Below are positions 17,244-26,145 of a DNA stretch of 38,918 bases, in pieces; positions within the stretch are counted from its first letter, which is position 1; each line of letters begins with the position of its first letter. Source of the stretch: an uncultured Nitrosomonadales bacterium (GTDB lineage: Bacteria > Pseudomonadota > Gammaproteobacteria > Burkholderiales > Gallionellaceae); assembly GCA_903861075.1 (NCBI GenBank), contig CAIOSY010000052.1:1-38918 (forward strand), written 5' to 3'. Position numbers and translations under genes: made by a program. The notes under the pieces were generated by a model. It worked only from the letters and a program-made list of their open reading frames with translations. It searched no databases and had not been told where the DNA came from.

Positions 17244-19613
17244 TCATACTAAAGCCCCACTTGCATTGCCATATTCGAAAAAACATGCTGTTAACCAATG
17301 CGCTTTACTGTCGAATCGGTCGCGCTGGATGCGCTGTTGCACCTGACTCTTGCTGATTTTCAGGCTGGATTGCAGATCGGCCTCGCTAGGCACGATCATC
17401 TTGCGATTTTTTACCGCCTTATCCACCAGTGTTGTCCAGGTCGGGCTGGACACCCCGGCAGACCAGCCATTCATCTTGCCGCACAGGCTGATCAGATCCT
17501 TGATAGCCCGCTTGCGCTCACCGGTGCGCTCGCACCAGCGCTCATAGTCTCGGTACAGGTGTGATCCCAGGCACGGGCAGAATGGCAGCACCTCCCCATT
17601 CACGCCTTCGATATCCCCGCGCATCCATTCGCCGACAAACCGCTCTTCACTGGATAGACTTAACTCGATCAGTTCCGCCTTGGCCTGAGTCATCGGCGGC
17701 TTGGTCCAAGGCTTAAAGTCGCCCAGGTCAAGATTGAGCAGGTAGTGATGCAGAGCTGCCACGCCCCCGTTGTCGATTTCTTCGTTGATAGCCGTGAAAA
17801 ATTCTTCATCCAGCTTTGGCGGTACCCAGATCACACAATGGCGCCGGTCATCGTTTTCCAGCACTAGCGGATGACGCTCATTTGACAGGAACACGATGTT
17901 CATCTGGTTTTTTTCGTTGTGCGCAGCCACCCCCTTCGGGTTGACGCGGATCGTGCCGCCGGTAATGAATCCCTTCAGGCGGTTTTTGATGTGATACATA
18001 TCTGTTCTGGCCAGAACCTCATCCGCGAGAATGAACAGTTTTTTCTCAGACCAATCAGAATTGAATTTATCTTCCAGCGCTTCCTGCCCCAGCACGCGAG
18101 CATATTCTCCGAATATTTCGGCATATGCCTCAAAGAACCGACTCTTTCCAGTGCCCTGCCGGCCATGCACGACAATGGCGCTATGCATCTTCGCGCCACG
18201 GTGCTGCAATGGGTAGGCAAGCCACTTCAACACCCACTGATATACATCATGGCCATTGCTATCGTTCGAGCAGAGGTATTCCAGAAGAGACAGCAGCACG
18301 TCGCAGCGACCTTGCTTAGGCACAGTCGGCCAGCCGGAAAACAGATTGCAGCGGATTTGTTTGTCCGCTTCAGTTGGATCAAACCCGATTTCAGTATCAC
18401 GCGCAACGCGCCAGTCAGGATGCCGCTTTAGGTCACCCCAAGTGCGATCGGGTAACAAGTTCATCACATCATCGCGGTGCACCAGGCGACATTCAACTGC
18501 ATCAAATAATACCTTCCCGCCCAACCCATACGTTCCCCAGAACCGCGCGGCCGCCTCATCTACAGTAAGTAACGAGGCCATTGCTTCAATTTCCCCGCCC
18601 CCCTGTGGTTTAACGCCCGCGCGCGGCTGAGCAACGGCGACCCACTTCAACTCATCGAGACGCGCTTCGATCTGGGAGCGAACCGTGTGGAGGCCTTCTC
18701 CCAGGTGCAAGTCGTTAAAATCGGTCAATCCCTTCTTGCCGACATCTCGCTCGATGGTAAATATAGGTGCGATCACAGCGCCATGGACCAGCAGTGCGGC
18801 GGAAGAGGCGGCAGCCATGCCGGGATTACCTTCAGATTTGAAATCATCGTCTGCGCAGATCAGGATTTTCGCTGTTTTATGGCGTTTTTTGATCAGCTCA
18901 CAGACGGGTACGATGTTCCCGGCATCAAAAGCGATAATCACCGGCAACTGCGTAGCCTCGTGCAGGCTGGCAGCGGTGGCATAACCTTCTGCGACAAGTA
19001 CGATGTCGCGGATCACACCGATCTGGAAGAAATGCCCCTTCTTCACCAGTCCGGCAGGCCAGAAATCCTTATTACGTTGCGTCTTGGCAATGCGAGAGTG
19101 ACCTTTCGGCAGCAGGATTTGCAGACCATGCATCCCGCCGTTCACATCCAGCATCGGAATATAAGCACAATTCGTGTCTGAAAATCGCAGGCCGTGTGCT
19201 TGCACGCCCTTGGCTTCAAGATATTGGCATGATCCGGCTGTGGCCAGCTTGTCCCAGACCTGCTTGGCACGCGCAGCAGCCTTGTCGGCTTCGCGCTTGC
19301 GCTCTGCATCACAGCGTTTTTTATCGTCCGCCCAGCGTTTTTTCAGTGCGGCGCGCTGATCGTCTGAAAGTTTGCGGGCGGTAAGATCGATTTTCTGCGC
19401 GTTGTTCTCGTTGCCGCGCCAAATTCCATAGCTGCCGACCAGAACTGTATCGCCCTCATCGAGGCGCAGCTCGTGCAGCATGTACCAGCCGCGCTGTTCA
19501 CGATCACCTTCGACCTTGCAGCGCTTCATCTTTCCGGTATCAATCCCGCTGACGATCAGCCCGAAGTCGCGCAGCTGCTGAAGCACTTCGTCGTAGTTTG
19601 TCCAGGTAGTCAT
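17244..19613 (-). CDS. Primase-helicase (Toprim N-terminus, P4/D5-type helicase C-terminus)
   Basis: 789 aa; VLVAEGYATAASLHEATQLPVIIAFDAGN; Walker A VVHGRQGTGKSRFFE; KKLFILADEVLARTD; NIVFLSNERHPL. Confidence 0.9.
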   Translation of the reverse strand: MTTWTNYDEVLQQLRDFGLIVSGIDTGKMKRCKVEGDREQRGWYMLHELRLDEGDTVLVGSYGIWRGNENNAQKIDLTARKLSDDQRAALKKRWADDKKRCDAERKREADKAAARAKQVWDKLATAGSCQYLEAKGVQAHGLRFSDTNCAYIPMLDVNGGMHGLQILLPKGHSRIAKTQRNKDFWPAGLVKKGHFFQIGVIRDIVLVAEGYATAASLHEATQLPVIIAFDAGNIVPVCELIKKRHKTAKILICADDDFKSEGNPGMAAASSAALLVHGAVIAPIFTIERDVGKKGLTDFNDLHLGEGLHTVRSQIEARLDELKWVAVAQPRAGVKPQGGGEIEAMASLLTVDEAAARFWGTYGLGGKVLFDAVECRLVHRDDVMNLLPDRTWGDLKRHPDWRVARDTEIGFDPTEADKQIRCNLFSGWPTVPKQGRCDVLLSLLEYLCSNDSNGHDVYQWVLKWLAYPLQHRGAKMHSAIVVHGRQGTGKSRFFEAYAEIFGEYARVLGQEALEDKFNSDWSEKKLFILADEVLARTDMYHIKNRLKGFITGGTIRVNPKGVAAHNEKNQMNIVFLSNERHPLVLENDDRRHCVIWVPPKLDEEFFTAINEEIDNGGVAALHHYLLNLDLGDFKPWTKPPMTQAKAELIELSLSSEERFVGEWMRGDIEGVNGEVLPFCPCLGSHLYRDYERWCERTGERKRAIKDLISLCGKMNGWSAGVSSPTWTTLVDKAVKNRKMIVPSEADLQSSLKISKSQVQQRIQRDRFDSKAHWLTACFFEYGNASGALV

Positions 19614-20341
19614 TTTGCGAAGCCCATTGTATTGGTACTCATCGCAAAGCTAAACGCTGCATCAAAGTTAGGTTGGAATTCACTGGAAACAACCTCATTT
19701 GCGCTGCGCTCGAAGTTAATCACTTTTTTATAGGCAGCGGACTGGACAAAAATAAACAACGGCTTGATAGATTGTCGAGCGAATCGCTTATAAATGCCCG
19801 GATGCAATTTAGTTTGCGCGCCGATTGGAACGATGAAGTAGCCGATCAGCATCAGACGCTTTCCGCGCCCCTTGTAAACCTGCATCTTGGCGCGCAATGC
19901 CCCCAGCATCTCGCTTATCTCTTTACGGTTTGGATTACCATATGCATCCAGCTTGATTCCAGCACCTGGGATAGCACGATAACCGTGAGGTAGCCCACCG
20001 ATATTCTCGATGGCTTTTTCAAACGGCTTGTGGCCGCGAACTCCCCCGGTAAAATGCTCTTTAAGCAGCAGCGATGGTGCCGTTCCACCGGCAGGCGTCA
20101 TGTCTTTTAGGCCGACCGTTGCAGTCAGATCGCGTTTGTTTGCAATCTGCGTAAAAGTCGCACGCTTGACGTAAGGGCTTGGTGAACTGAACGCTCCAGC
20201 CATATCGGACTGTAAGCGCGCCTCGACAGACTTTGCTGTTTTCGTGATAGCCATCGCCGTAGCGAAAGGAAGTTGATCGCGCCCGATATTGCTTAGGCGA
20301 CTTTTCAACTCTTCCATCCCCTCAATTTTTACCGTGATCAT
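19610..20341 (-). CDS. Putative minor-tail/morphogenesis-like protein
   Basis: 243 aa; MITVKIEGMEELKSRLSNIGRDQLPFATAMAITKTAKSVEARLQSDM resembles gp10/minor-tail proteins; overlaps primase start. Confidence 0.5.
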   Translation of the reverse strand: MITVKIEGMEELKSRLSNIGRDQLPFATAMAITKTAKSVEARLQSDMAGAFSSPSPYVKRATFTQIANKRDLTATVGLKDMTPAGGTAPSLLLKEHFTGGVRGHKPFEKAIENIGGLPHGYRAIPGAGIKLDAYGNPNRKEISEMLGALRAKMQVYKGRGKRLMLIGYFIVPIGAQTKLHPGIYKRFARQSIKPLFIFVQSAAYKKVINFERSANEVVSSEFQPNFDAAFSFAMSTNTMGFAK

Positions 20342-20348
20342 GGCGAGC

Positions 20349-20552
20349 TCAGCGGGCGATCGAGTTGACTAAGTTTGAAACTCCACAGCCTAGCGCAACA
20401 TCGGGGCTCGGATTACCCGCAGTGGGAAATGCCAGGGAGTACCTTGAGCGCGGATGCTGTTGGATGTTGCGTTGCATAGTTGCAAGAGCGCGCAACTGTG
20501 ACGCTGTACTGCGCTTGCTAACCTGAAGGGGGATGGGGTTATGGGTGCTCAT
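20349..20552 (-). CDS. Hypothetical protein
   Basis: 67 aa ORF overlapping the upstream gene by ATGA. Confidence 0.4.
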   Translation of the reverse strand: MSTHNPIPLQVSKRSTASQLRALATMQRNIQQHPRSRYSLAFPTAGNPSPDVALGCGVSNLVNSIAR

Positions 20553-20995
20553 AGCTGCGCTCCCCGCGATTGCATTGCGGAAAGGATAGCCTCCAGCCTG
20601 CCGGACTGTGCGACCATTTCGGCCAGCTCCTTCTGTATTCCTTTCAGTTCGATGGCTGTTACCTTGCCATCAGCCAGTGAGTTGGTCACACTCTTTAGGT
20701 AGTCCGCGAACTCCTCACAAGTCTTGACGATTGCAGCGGTGATGTCTTGGTCGGCCGCCTCTGGAAGTGGTAGCGCCATGTGGCCGTGATCCATGCACAG
20801 TGTATGCAGTGCCCGATAGTCTCCGGTCAGTGTCATGATTGATTCCATGTCCCGCACTGTTAGGTGATTAGCCGTATCGTTTGGGTTAAGCTTATGGGTG
20901 AGTACAGAAGGATTAACCTGCATCCGTGCAGCCAGGGCGCGTATAGCGCCTGGGTATTCATGCGCGGATAGGTACAGTGTATCGAGTGTAGACAT
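20549..20995 (-). CDS. CII-like phage regulatory protein (CP76 family)
   Basis: 148 aa; LYLSAHEYPGAIRALAARMQVNPSVLTHKLNPNDTANHLTVRDMESIMTLTGDYRALHTLC. Confidence 0.8.
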   Translation of the reverse strand: MSTLDTLYLSAHEYPGAIRALAARMQVNPSVLTHKLNPNDTANHLTVRDMESIMTLTGDYRALHTLCMDHGHMALPLPEAADQDITAAIVKTCEEFADYLKSVTNSLADGKVTAIELKGIQKELAEMVAQSGRLEAILSAMQSRGAQL

Positions 20996-21054
20996 GGCAT
21001 TACTCCCTTTATATTGACGTTGAAAGTGCGCTCTTAGCGGCGCATTGTTGACGC

Positions 21055-21306
21055 ATGAAAACTACTGAACTCATTGACCGGATCAATGCCCTGCAAGCCG
21101 ACAACATCGCGCTGATGCAGATGCTGGCGGCGGTCATCAGGCAAAGCGGATTAGATGTACGCAGTGAATACCTGGCACGCTGCGAGATCGTGAAGCGGGT
21201 TACTGAACCGAATGTGGATACAGATGCCTGCGCGATCCAGCGCACTGCGATGGGCAAGGTAGAACGAGTGGTGCTTGGAGAACGCAATGCGCTCAATCCA
21301 GAATAA
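21055..21306 (+). CDS. Hypothetical protein
   Basis: 83 aa ORF, MKTTELIDRINALQADNIALMQMLAAVIRQSG. Confidence 0.45.
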   Translation: MKTTELIDRINALQADNIALMQMLAAVIRQSGLDVRSEYLARCEIVKRVTEPNVDTDACAIQRTAMGKVERVVLGERNALNPE

Positions 21307-21338
21307 AAAAATGCCACCCAATAAAAACTGGATGGCAT
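21303..21338 (-). terminator. Intrinsic terminator on minus strand
   Basis: Minus strand: atgccatcca-gtttttat-tgggtggcat followed by a T-run; lies between Cro-like and CII-like genes. Confidence 0.7.
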
Positions 21339-21400
21339 TAACCGCACAGAGGCTGCGCGGGCTTCGCTCAGGGAGTAGCACGAAGATAATCGAGGCGCGC

Positions 21401-21646
21401 TCACGCGGCCTCCTTTATTTGATTGGACTCACTGCACGGCGATGCGCCGAATACATCAGGACGTAACTGATGTCGTGTTACAGCGCTATTGGTAGCTTTC
21501 TCAATTTTTATACAGTATTCGGCAGGAACAACCCCATTTGAGCGATTTAACCAGTTCCAGACGTGAGATTGTCTAACTCCAATTAGCTTTGCCAAACTTG
21601 TTTGCCCGCCGGTTATTTCTACGGATTTTTGTAAAGGATTTTCCAT
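21401..21646 (-). CDS. Cro/YdaS-like helix-turn-helix regulator
   Basis: 81 aa; GGQTSLAKLIGVRQSHVWNWLNRSNGVVPAEYCIKIEKAT; divergent from the repressor. Confidence 0.8.
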   Translation of the reverse strand: MENPLQKSVEITGGQTSLAKLIGVRQSHVWNWLNRSNGVVPAEYCIKIEKATNSAVTRHQLRPDVFGASPCSESNQIKEAA

Positions 21647-21681
21647 GGAAGAAATAATAACATCACAGTGTTTATTTGGTC

Positions 21682-21695
21682 AACACAAAGGTGTT
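21682..21695. promoter_or_regulatory. Candidate repressor operator AACAC-AAAG-GTGTT
   Basis: Perfect 5-bp arms in the divergent intergenic region; extra half-site gtgtt at 21668. Confidence 0.65.
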
Positions 21696-21731
21696 TTGCT
21701 AATTGATAAATACCATAGTATTTTCTCAAAA

Positions 21732-22070
21732 ATGAACTACACACTTGGACAGCGACTTAAAATAGCGCGTGAATACGCAGGGATCTCTCAAACAGAACTG
21801 GCGGATGCGGTCGGGATTAGACAATCTGCAGTATCTAGAATTGAGCGGGATGAAGCGTTAACTACTGGATTTGCGTCCCGTCTTGCAAAAGCGTGCGGTG
21901 TTCGAACTGATTGGCTTTCTGAAGAGGATGGCGACATGCTTACTCATAAAGATATTAAATCATGCGAAAATATTATTAATCAGCTATCCCCAGAAAATCG
22001 GGCAAAATGGTTTCGAATAGGGAATTCGTTTGCTGAACCAGCCGAATATATACAAAACGGTACCAAATAA
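21732..22070 (+). CDS. CI-like XRE repressor (short, no S24 peptidase domain seen)
   Basis: MNYTLGQRLKIAREYAGISQTELADAVGIRQSAVSRIERDEA; start chosen at 21732. Confidence 0.8.
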   Translation: MNYTLGQRLKIAREYAGISQTELADAVGIRQSAVSRIERDEALTTGFASRLAKACGVRTDWLSEEDGDMLTHKDIKSCENIINQLSPENRAKWFRIGNSFAEPAEYIQNGTK

Positions 22071-22120
22071 CGTAATTCAATTGCAATTTCAGATGAAATT
22101 CGATTTTTAGGAGGTTTGTT

Positions 22121-22633
22121 TTGAGATTTATACTGGCATTCATTATTCCATTAATTATCACAGGGTGCGCAATACCAAAAATTGTTGATTTGAAATCTAC
22201 ATTTAACCAAGATTTAACATCTAAACTACTTGAAAAAGGATCAAATACTATTAAAGGAAGCGCTTTAATTCGACAGCAAGGAGGCGGAGTTGTAACGTGC
22301 GCAGGAATACCGGTTGGCCTGATTCCAGATACTGAATATTCGCGTGAAAGAATGCTTGCAATTTATAATTCTGATATTCGCGGATACTATCCTGCATTTG
22401 GATCGGCTACAGTAAAGTTTAATAATACAGATTCAGGTTATATAACCTACCAGCGAAAAACAGTTTGTGACGCTCAGGGATTTTTTAAGTTTGATGGTAT
22501 TTCTGATGGATCTTTTTTTATTGTAACTCAAATCGTATGGGGATCAGATACTTACGTCAAGCAAGGCGGTTGGATTATGCAGCGAGTAACAGTTTCAAAT
22601 GGAGATTCTAAAGATATTGTTATCTCTCCTTAA
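22121..22633 (+). CDS. Putative lipoprotein (lysogenic-conversion cargo candidate)
   Basis: MRFILAFIIPLIITGC signal with lipobox; apparent TTG start preceded by aggagg-like RBS. Confidence 0.65.
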   Translation: MRFILAFIIPLIITGCAIPKIVDLKSTFNQDLTSKLLEKGSNTIKGSALIRQQGGGVVTCAGIPVGLIPDTEYSRERMLAIYNSDIRGYYPAFGSATVKFNNTDSGYITYQRKTVCDAQGFFKFDGISDGSFFIVTQIVWGSDTYVKQGGWIMQRVTVSNGDSKDIVISP

Positions 22634-22713
22634 AAAATGCGTTAGACAAGATATACGTATACTGGTTATCTGCTCTAATAAATTTTGTTTAAATTTTACT
22701 GCGAAAGAAATAT

Positions 22714-23037
22714 ATGAATGATTTCCGTGCAACATTTCTTCCTTATTGCATTAAAAAACAAATAGATGGTCGTTATGCGATCCTTAATCGTCGCTATAAG
22801 CCAATAGGATTTAATACGACTAGTCATATCAATTACGGAGATTATCCGATCCTGGTTAATATTGAAGGATTGACTTCAGCGATAATAAAAAAACTCTCTT
22901 GGGAAGGTAGCGAAGATACCGAGTGTATATATCTATATAACGATGGTACAAACCCCATTGTTAATACGGAAAATATGACTTCCTATATGAAGCGACTCGC
23001 TATCCTCGCAAAGCTGACGATTAGCCCTCAGCCATAA
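22714..23037 (+). CDS. Hypothetical protein
   Basis: 107 aa ORF in an AT-rich segment. Confidence 0.5.
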   Translation: MNDFRATFLPYCIKKQIDGRYAILNRRYKPIGFNTTSHINYGDYPILVNIEGLTSAIIKKLSWEGSEDTECIYLYNDGTNPIVNTENMTSYMKRLAILAKLTISPQP

Positions 23038-23230
23038 CGTCAAAGTAATTTAACGCACCGACGATCTCCGGATCGTTGGTCAGTACCAGCACATCGCTGC
23101 TTAACATCCGCAAATCCCCCGCATCATCAATATCTACCGCCCTGGTACAGTCTAGCTTACGCATCAGCGCATCGCTATTCCTTGTCTTTCCACATCCCTG
23201 CGGCCCGTAAACCAATTTGCAATCAATCAT
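23021..23230 (-). CDS. Small P-loop protein
   Basis: 69 aa; Walker A GPQGCGKT, no other obvious NTPase motifs. Confidence 0.55.
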   Translation of the reverse strand: MIDCKLVYGPQGCGKTRNSDALMRKLDCTRAVDIDDAGDLRMLSSDVLVLTNDPEIVGALNYFDVMAEG

Positions 23231-23298
23231 TTTTTACCCCCTTATTAACCGTCAGACGCCCTGACGGTTTTTATTTTGCCACAAATTACACCTTAGTG

Positions 23299-23327
23299 TT
23301 GACATATTAAACACAAAAGTGTTTAAT
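23299..23327 (+). promoter_or_regulatory. Candidate sigma-70 promoter overlapped by operator ATTAAACAC-AAAA-GTGTTTAAT
   Basis: TTGACA (23299-23304), 17-bp spacer, TTTAAT (23322-23327); 9-bp-arm palindrome 23306-23327 sharing its core with 21682-21695. Confidence 0.7.
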
Positions 23328-23438
23328 ACACCCATACCGCAACCCAGCGGAGATGCGCTGCCAAGGCGACGCGAGCCGTAGTCCTCCCATATCGGGGCCA
23401 ACACGGAAAATCCGGGAGAAACCACAAGGGAGAAGATC

Positions 23439-23735
23439 ATGGGATTTCAAACCAAAAAACATCACACCCGATCAGTCAAGCTGGATGATGAGCGACTGAT
23501 GTACGGGGTGAGTATCGAAGTGTCGCATTGGCTGCACGATCATGGCGGGGAGCCACGGATCGTCTCGATACTTAAGACTTACTCCGGTCCGTTCGATATG
23601 CAAATTAATATCACAGCAGATCAGGCGCGTGAACTGTCAGCAATCCTGCTCGAGCATGCCGATGAATTTGAAGCGCGTCAAGCATGGTTTGACGCGCAAT
23701 CGAAAGCTTGTGGACAGAAAGCAGCACTCACTTAA
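23439..23735 (+). CDS. Hypothetical protein
   Basis: 98 aa ORF with upstream gggagaa RBS. Confidence 0.6.
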   Translation: MGFQTKKHHTRSVKLDDERLMYGVSIEVSHWLHDHGGEPRIVSILKTYSGPFDMQINITADQARELSAILLEHADEFEARQAWFDAQSKACGQKAALT

Positions 23736-23753
23736 ATAACGCTGCAAAAACAG

Positions 23754-23878
23754 TCAGCATCAGATAGGCGAAGCAAGTGCAGCATGGTCGGCAGCGGATA
23801 ACGTGACAAAGCGCCGCATGAGAAAAGCCGATTGCCCATGCCTCGCTGCTTTACGAGCAGCCGCCTACCTGATGCTGA
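23754..23878. ncRNA. Candidate structured RNA or small inverted-repeat element
   Basis: 17-nt arms 23754-23770/23862-23878 (one mismatch, G-U on minus); nested helix 23782-23792/23827-23841; hairpin 23845-23861. Confidence 0.4.
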
Positions 23879-23903
23879 TTAAGGCAACCAAACGGAGAAC
23901 ACC

Positions 23904-24344
23904 ATGACCATCACACTAGACCAAATCAAGACCGAGCAAAACAGGCTTTCAGCCTTGATCGCAGCATTTGAGCAGTTACCAGCACCCTATCTTCCAGAAG
24001 GTGTAACACTTTCTACTGGCGAAAGATTCTTGTGCACTATCACCCGCCCAGACGGGAAAGCATGCCACACGATTTTGTTGCCTATCGAATTTGATGCCGA
24101 CACCTGGGCTAATCAGATGGAACGAGCAAAGGCTATTGATGGCGATCTGCCAAATCGTGTTGAGCAAGCACTGTTGCTTGAATGCATGCCTGAAGAGTTC
24201 AAGAAAGAGGCTTATTGGTCTGGAACGCAGCACGCTAGCGGCTCAGATGATGCCTGGTGTCAGCTTTTCGGCTATGGCGGTCAGGACTTCATTCGCAAGG
24301 ACGTTGAGCTTAGAGCGCGTGCCGTCCGCAGATCAGTTATTTAG
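23904..24344 (+). CDS. DUF1566-like (C-type-lectin-fold) small protein A
   Basis: EAYWSGTQHASGSDDAWCQLFGYGGQDFIRKDVELRARAVRRS; paralogue of 26146-26520. Confidence 0.7.
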   Translation: MTITLDQIKTEQNRLSALIAAFEQLPAPYLPEGVTLSTGERFLCTITRPDGKACHTILLPIEFDADTWANQMERAKAIDGDLPNRVEQALLLECMPEEFKKEAYWSGTQHASGSDDAWCQLFGYGGQDFIRKDVELRARAVRRSVI

Positions 24345-24372
24345 TCCTTTATCAATTTATTTCGAGGATCTT

Positions 24373-24570
24373 ATGCAAACCACCTATTCCGTAAACATCC
24401 AGCCAAATCGAATGGTGATTACAGATAAAGCAATTGGCATGTTTTTAAACGCATCACCAGCGGCGGATGTGGAAGATGCGCTAGACGAAATATTCAATCT
24501 AGGCGTTGATGCGATGATCGCGCGCACCAACCCAGAAGAATCAACCGCTCCGAATGAGGTGTGCTTATGA
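24373..24570 (+). CDS. Hypothetical protein
   Basis: 65 aa, MQTTYSVNIQPNRMVITDKAIGMFLNAS; in-frame start within the 24091 ORF. Confidence 0.45.
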   Translation: MQTTYSVNIQPNRMVITDKAIGMFLNASPAADVEDALDEIFNLGVDAMIARTNPEESTAPNEVCL

Positions 24571-24721
24571 ACCGCGCTATCTTGCTTCCCCGTCGCAAGC
24601 CTAGCGTATATCACCAGGATAACTTATTGATCCGCGCATTACGCTGCGTCAAACATTTTCGCTATTACCGTAAACAAGGTCTTTGCGTCTCCGTTTCTTG
24701 GGCGCTTGCGAGGCACACGCT

Positions 24722-24928
24722 ATGAATTGCCCTGTACATATCCAGCAGTGCGATTGTCGCGAGCTGAAAATTGCCGCATTGCGCCAAGCTGCAATCGATG
24801 CTGCGATCGAACTGGACTGGACGAAAAATGAACCGGGTGTACAGCCTGAGATCCAGCAGCGCGCCGCCAGCATCATTCAGCGCGTGTTCGATGCTTGTGA
24901 GGCGCTTGATGAAGGTGCTGCGGCATGA
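24722..24928 (+). CDS. Hypothetical protein
   Basis: MNCPVHIQQCDCRELKIAALRQAAIDAAIELDW; translationally coupled to the next gene. Confidence 0.5.
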   Translation: MNCPVHIQQCDCRELKIAALRQAAIDAAIELDWTKNEPGVQPEIQQRAASIIQRVFDACEALDEGAAA

Positions 24929-25359
24929 GCAAACCAAAAGCAAAGCGCGATAAAGCCTATCGCCCGAAGAATGTCCGCATTCCTGTCACCAGCCTACGTG
25001 ACGAATTCGGCATTGTCCTGCACAGCATCATCGCCGGGGCGCGCATGGGGTATTTCGACAAATCCCAATTCGACAAAATCGGCCAAGCGATCAATTGCGT
25101 ATGGGGCGCTATGCACTTGCAGCCACCAAAAGATAAATCAGTAATGCCGGTGGTGGAAGGTGCAATGCGCGCAATGAATGACGTCAGCCATCGCGGCGAT
25201 GCAACTGGCGAATGGTCTATGCGCGAACTTGAGCAATCCGCCGTGCTGGCAGGCATCTATAAGATCGAAGCGCAGCTTCCATACATGGACGTGATGAAAC
25301 TCTATGAATCCATGCAAAGGTTCAAGATGATGGAATATCAAGAAAGGAAAGCGGCATGA
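24925..25359 (+). CDS. Hypothetical phage protein
   Basis: 144 aa, ATGA overlaps with both neighbours. Confidence 0.6.
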   Translation: MSKPKAKRDKAYRPKNVRIPVTSLRDEFGIVLHSIIAGARMGYFDKSQFDKIGQAINCVWGAMHLQPPKDKSVMPVVEGAMRAMNDVSHRGDATGEWSMRELEQSAVLAGIYKIEAQLPYMDVMKLYESMQRFKMMEYQERKAA

Positions 25360-25571
25360 AAGCCAACCAATTTGGAACACATACTGAGCAGCTAATGCAT
25401 CGCATGGATTATCAAACAATATCTGATCGCCCTAAATGCTCAACCTGCAAGCACCATGAATTCATAATTCGCATGCCCGATACAGCCTATGAAAGCAGCG
25501 TGTATCGCTGCAATAAGGGTGATTTCGCGATTTCTAAAAATTCAATCTGCAACGAGCACGCAGCAGCATGA
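25356..25571 (+). CDS. Small Cys-containing (CxxC) hypothetical protein
   Basis: 71 aa; PKCSTCKHHEF...YRCNKG...ICNEH. Confidence 0.5.
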   Translation: MKANQFGTHTEQLMHRMDYQTISDRPKCSTCKHHEFIIRMPDTAYESSVYRCNKGDFAISKNSICNEHAAA

Positions 25572-25834
25572 CTGAGCTGACCTTATTTTTATCCACCGCC
25601 TCGCTAGTGTTCGCGCTGGGGCTGCAACAGCTCAACGTGCAAGGTCATCATTACGTTCTGGCTGCATTGACCAGCTTCCTAATCGGCGGCGCGCAGATCT
25701 ACCTTTGGCGCACCATGCCTAGCGCGTCAGGTAGCGAGATTGTTGCCACCTTGTGCGGCGGTCCGGTTGGGATACTGGCGGCAATGTATGCCCACCCAAG
25801 ACTGGTGCGGTTTTTAGTTCGGAGGAAATCATGA
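25568..25834 (+). CDS. Small membrane protein
   Basis: 88 aa with three hydrophobic segments. Confidence 0.5.
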   Translation: MTELTLFLSTASLVFALGLQQLNVQGHHYVLAALTSFLIGGAQIYLWRTMPSASGSEIVATLCGGPVGILAAMYAHPRLVRFLVRRKS

Positions 25835-26106
25835 AAATTACCGCGACAAATACTCTAGGAAGAATTCTCTTGCTGCTCAGGCCCGGGAAAATGGATTCAG
25901 CTCAACTGAAAGAAGCGTTCCCTACTTCTGGCGGATGGCTTTACAAAATGAATACCGAAGGCCTAATTCAAATTAATGAAGATTTTGTCTGGAGCATCAC
26001 CGATGCAGGCCGCGCGGCCTGCCCGAATCGCCGAGATGCAAAACTGGAACCGCTATACATGAATAGCCCGCTACCTAAATATCAATCGCAAAGAGCTGCA
26101 GCATGA
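25831..26106 (+). CDS. Hypothetical winged-helix-like protein
   Basis: MKITATNTLGRILLLLRPGKMDSAQLKEAFPTSGGWLYKMNTEGLI; start after GGAGG. Confidence 0.5.
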   Translation: MKITATNTLGRILLLLRPGKMDSAQLKEAFPTSGGWLYKMNTEGLIQINEDFVWSITDAGRAACPNRRDAKLEPLYMNSPLPKYQSQRAAA

Positions 26107-26145
26107 GCAAACACTTTTACAAAGTAACTAAACCAAGGAGGCAAC

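Noticed and set aside
16969-17298. 109 aa minus ORF
   Set aside because: Translates the iteron array (NHGSNHATNHATN) and overlaps the primase end; spurious.
23904-24344. DUF1566-like genes as targets of the active TR
   Set aside because: No sequence match between TR 8-121 and the ends of these genes.
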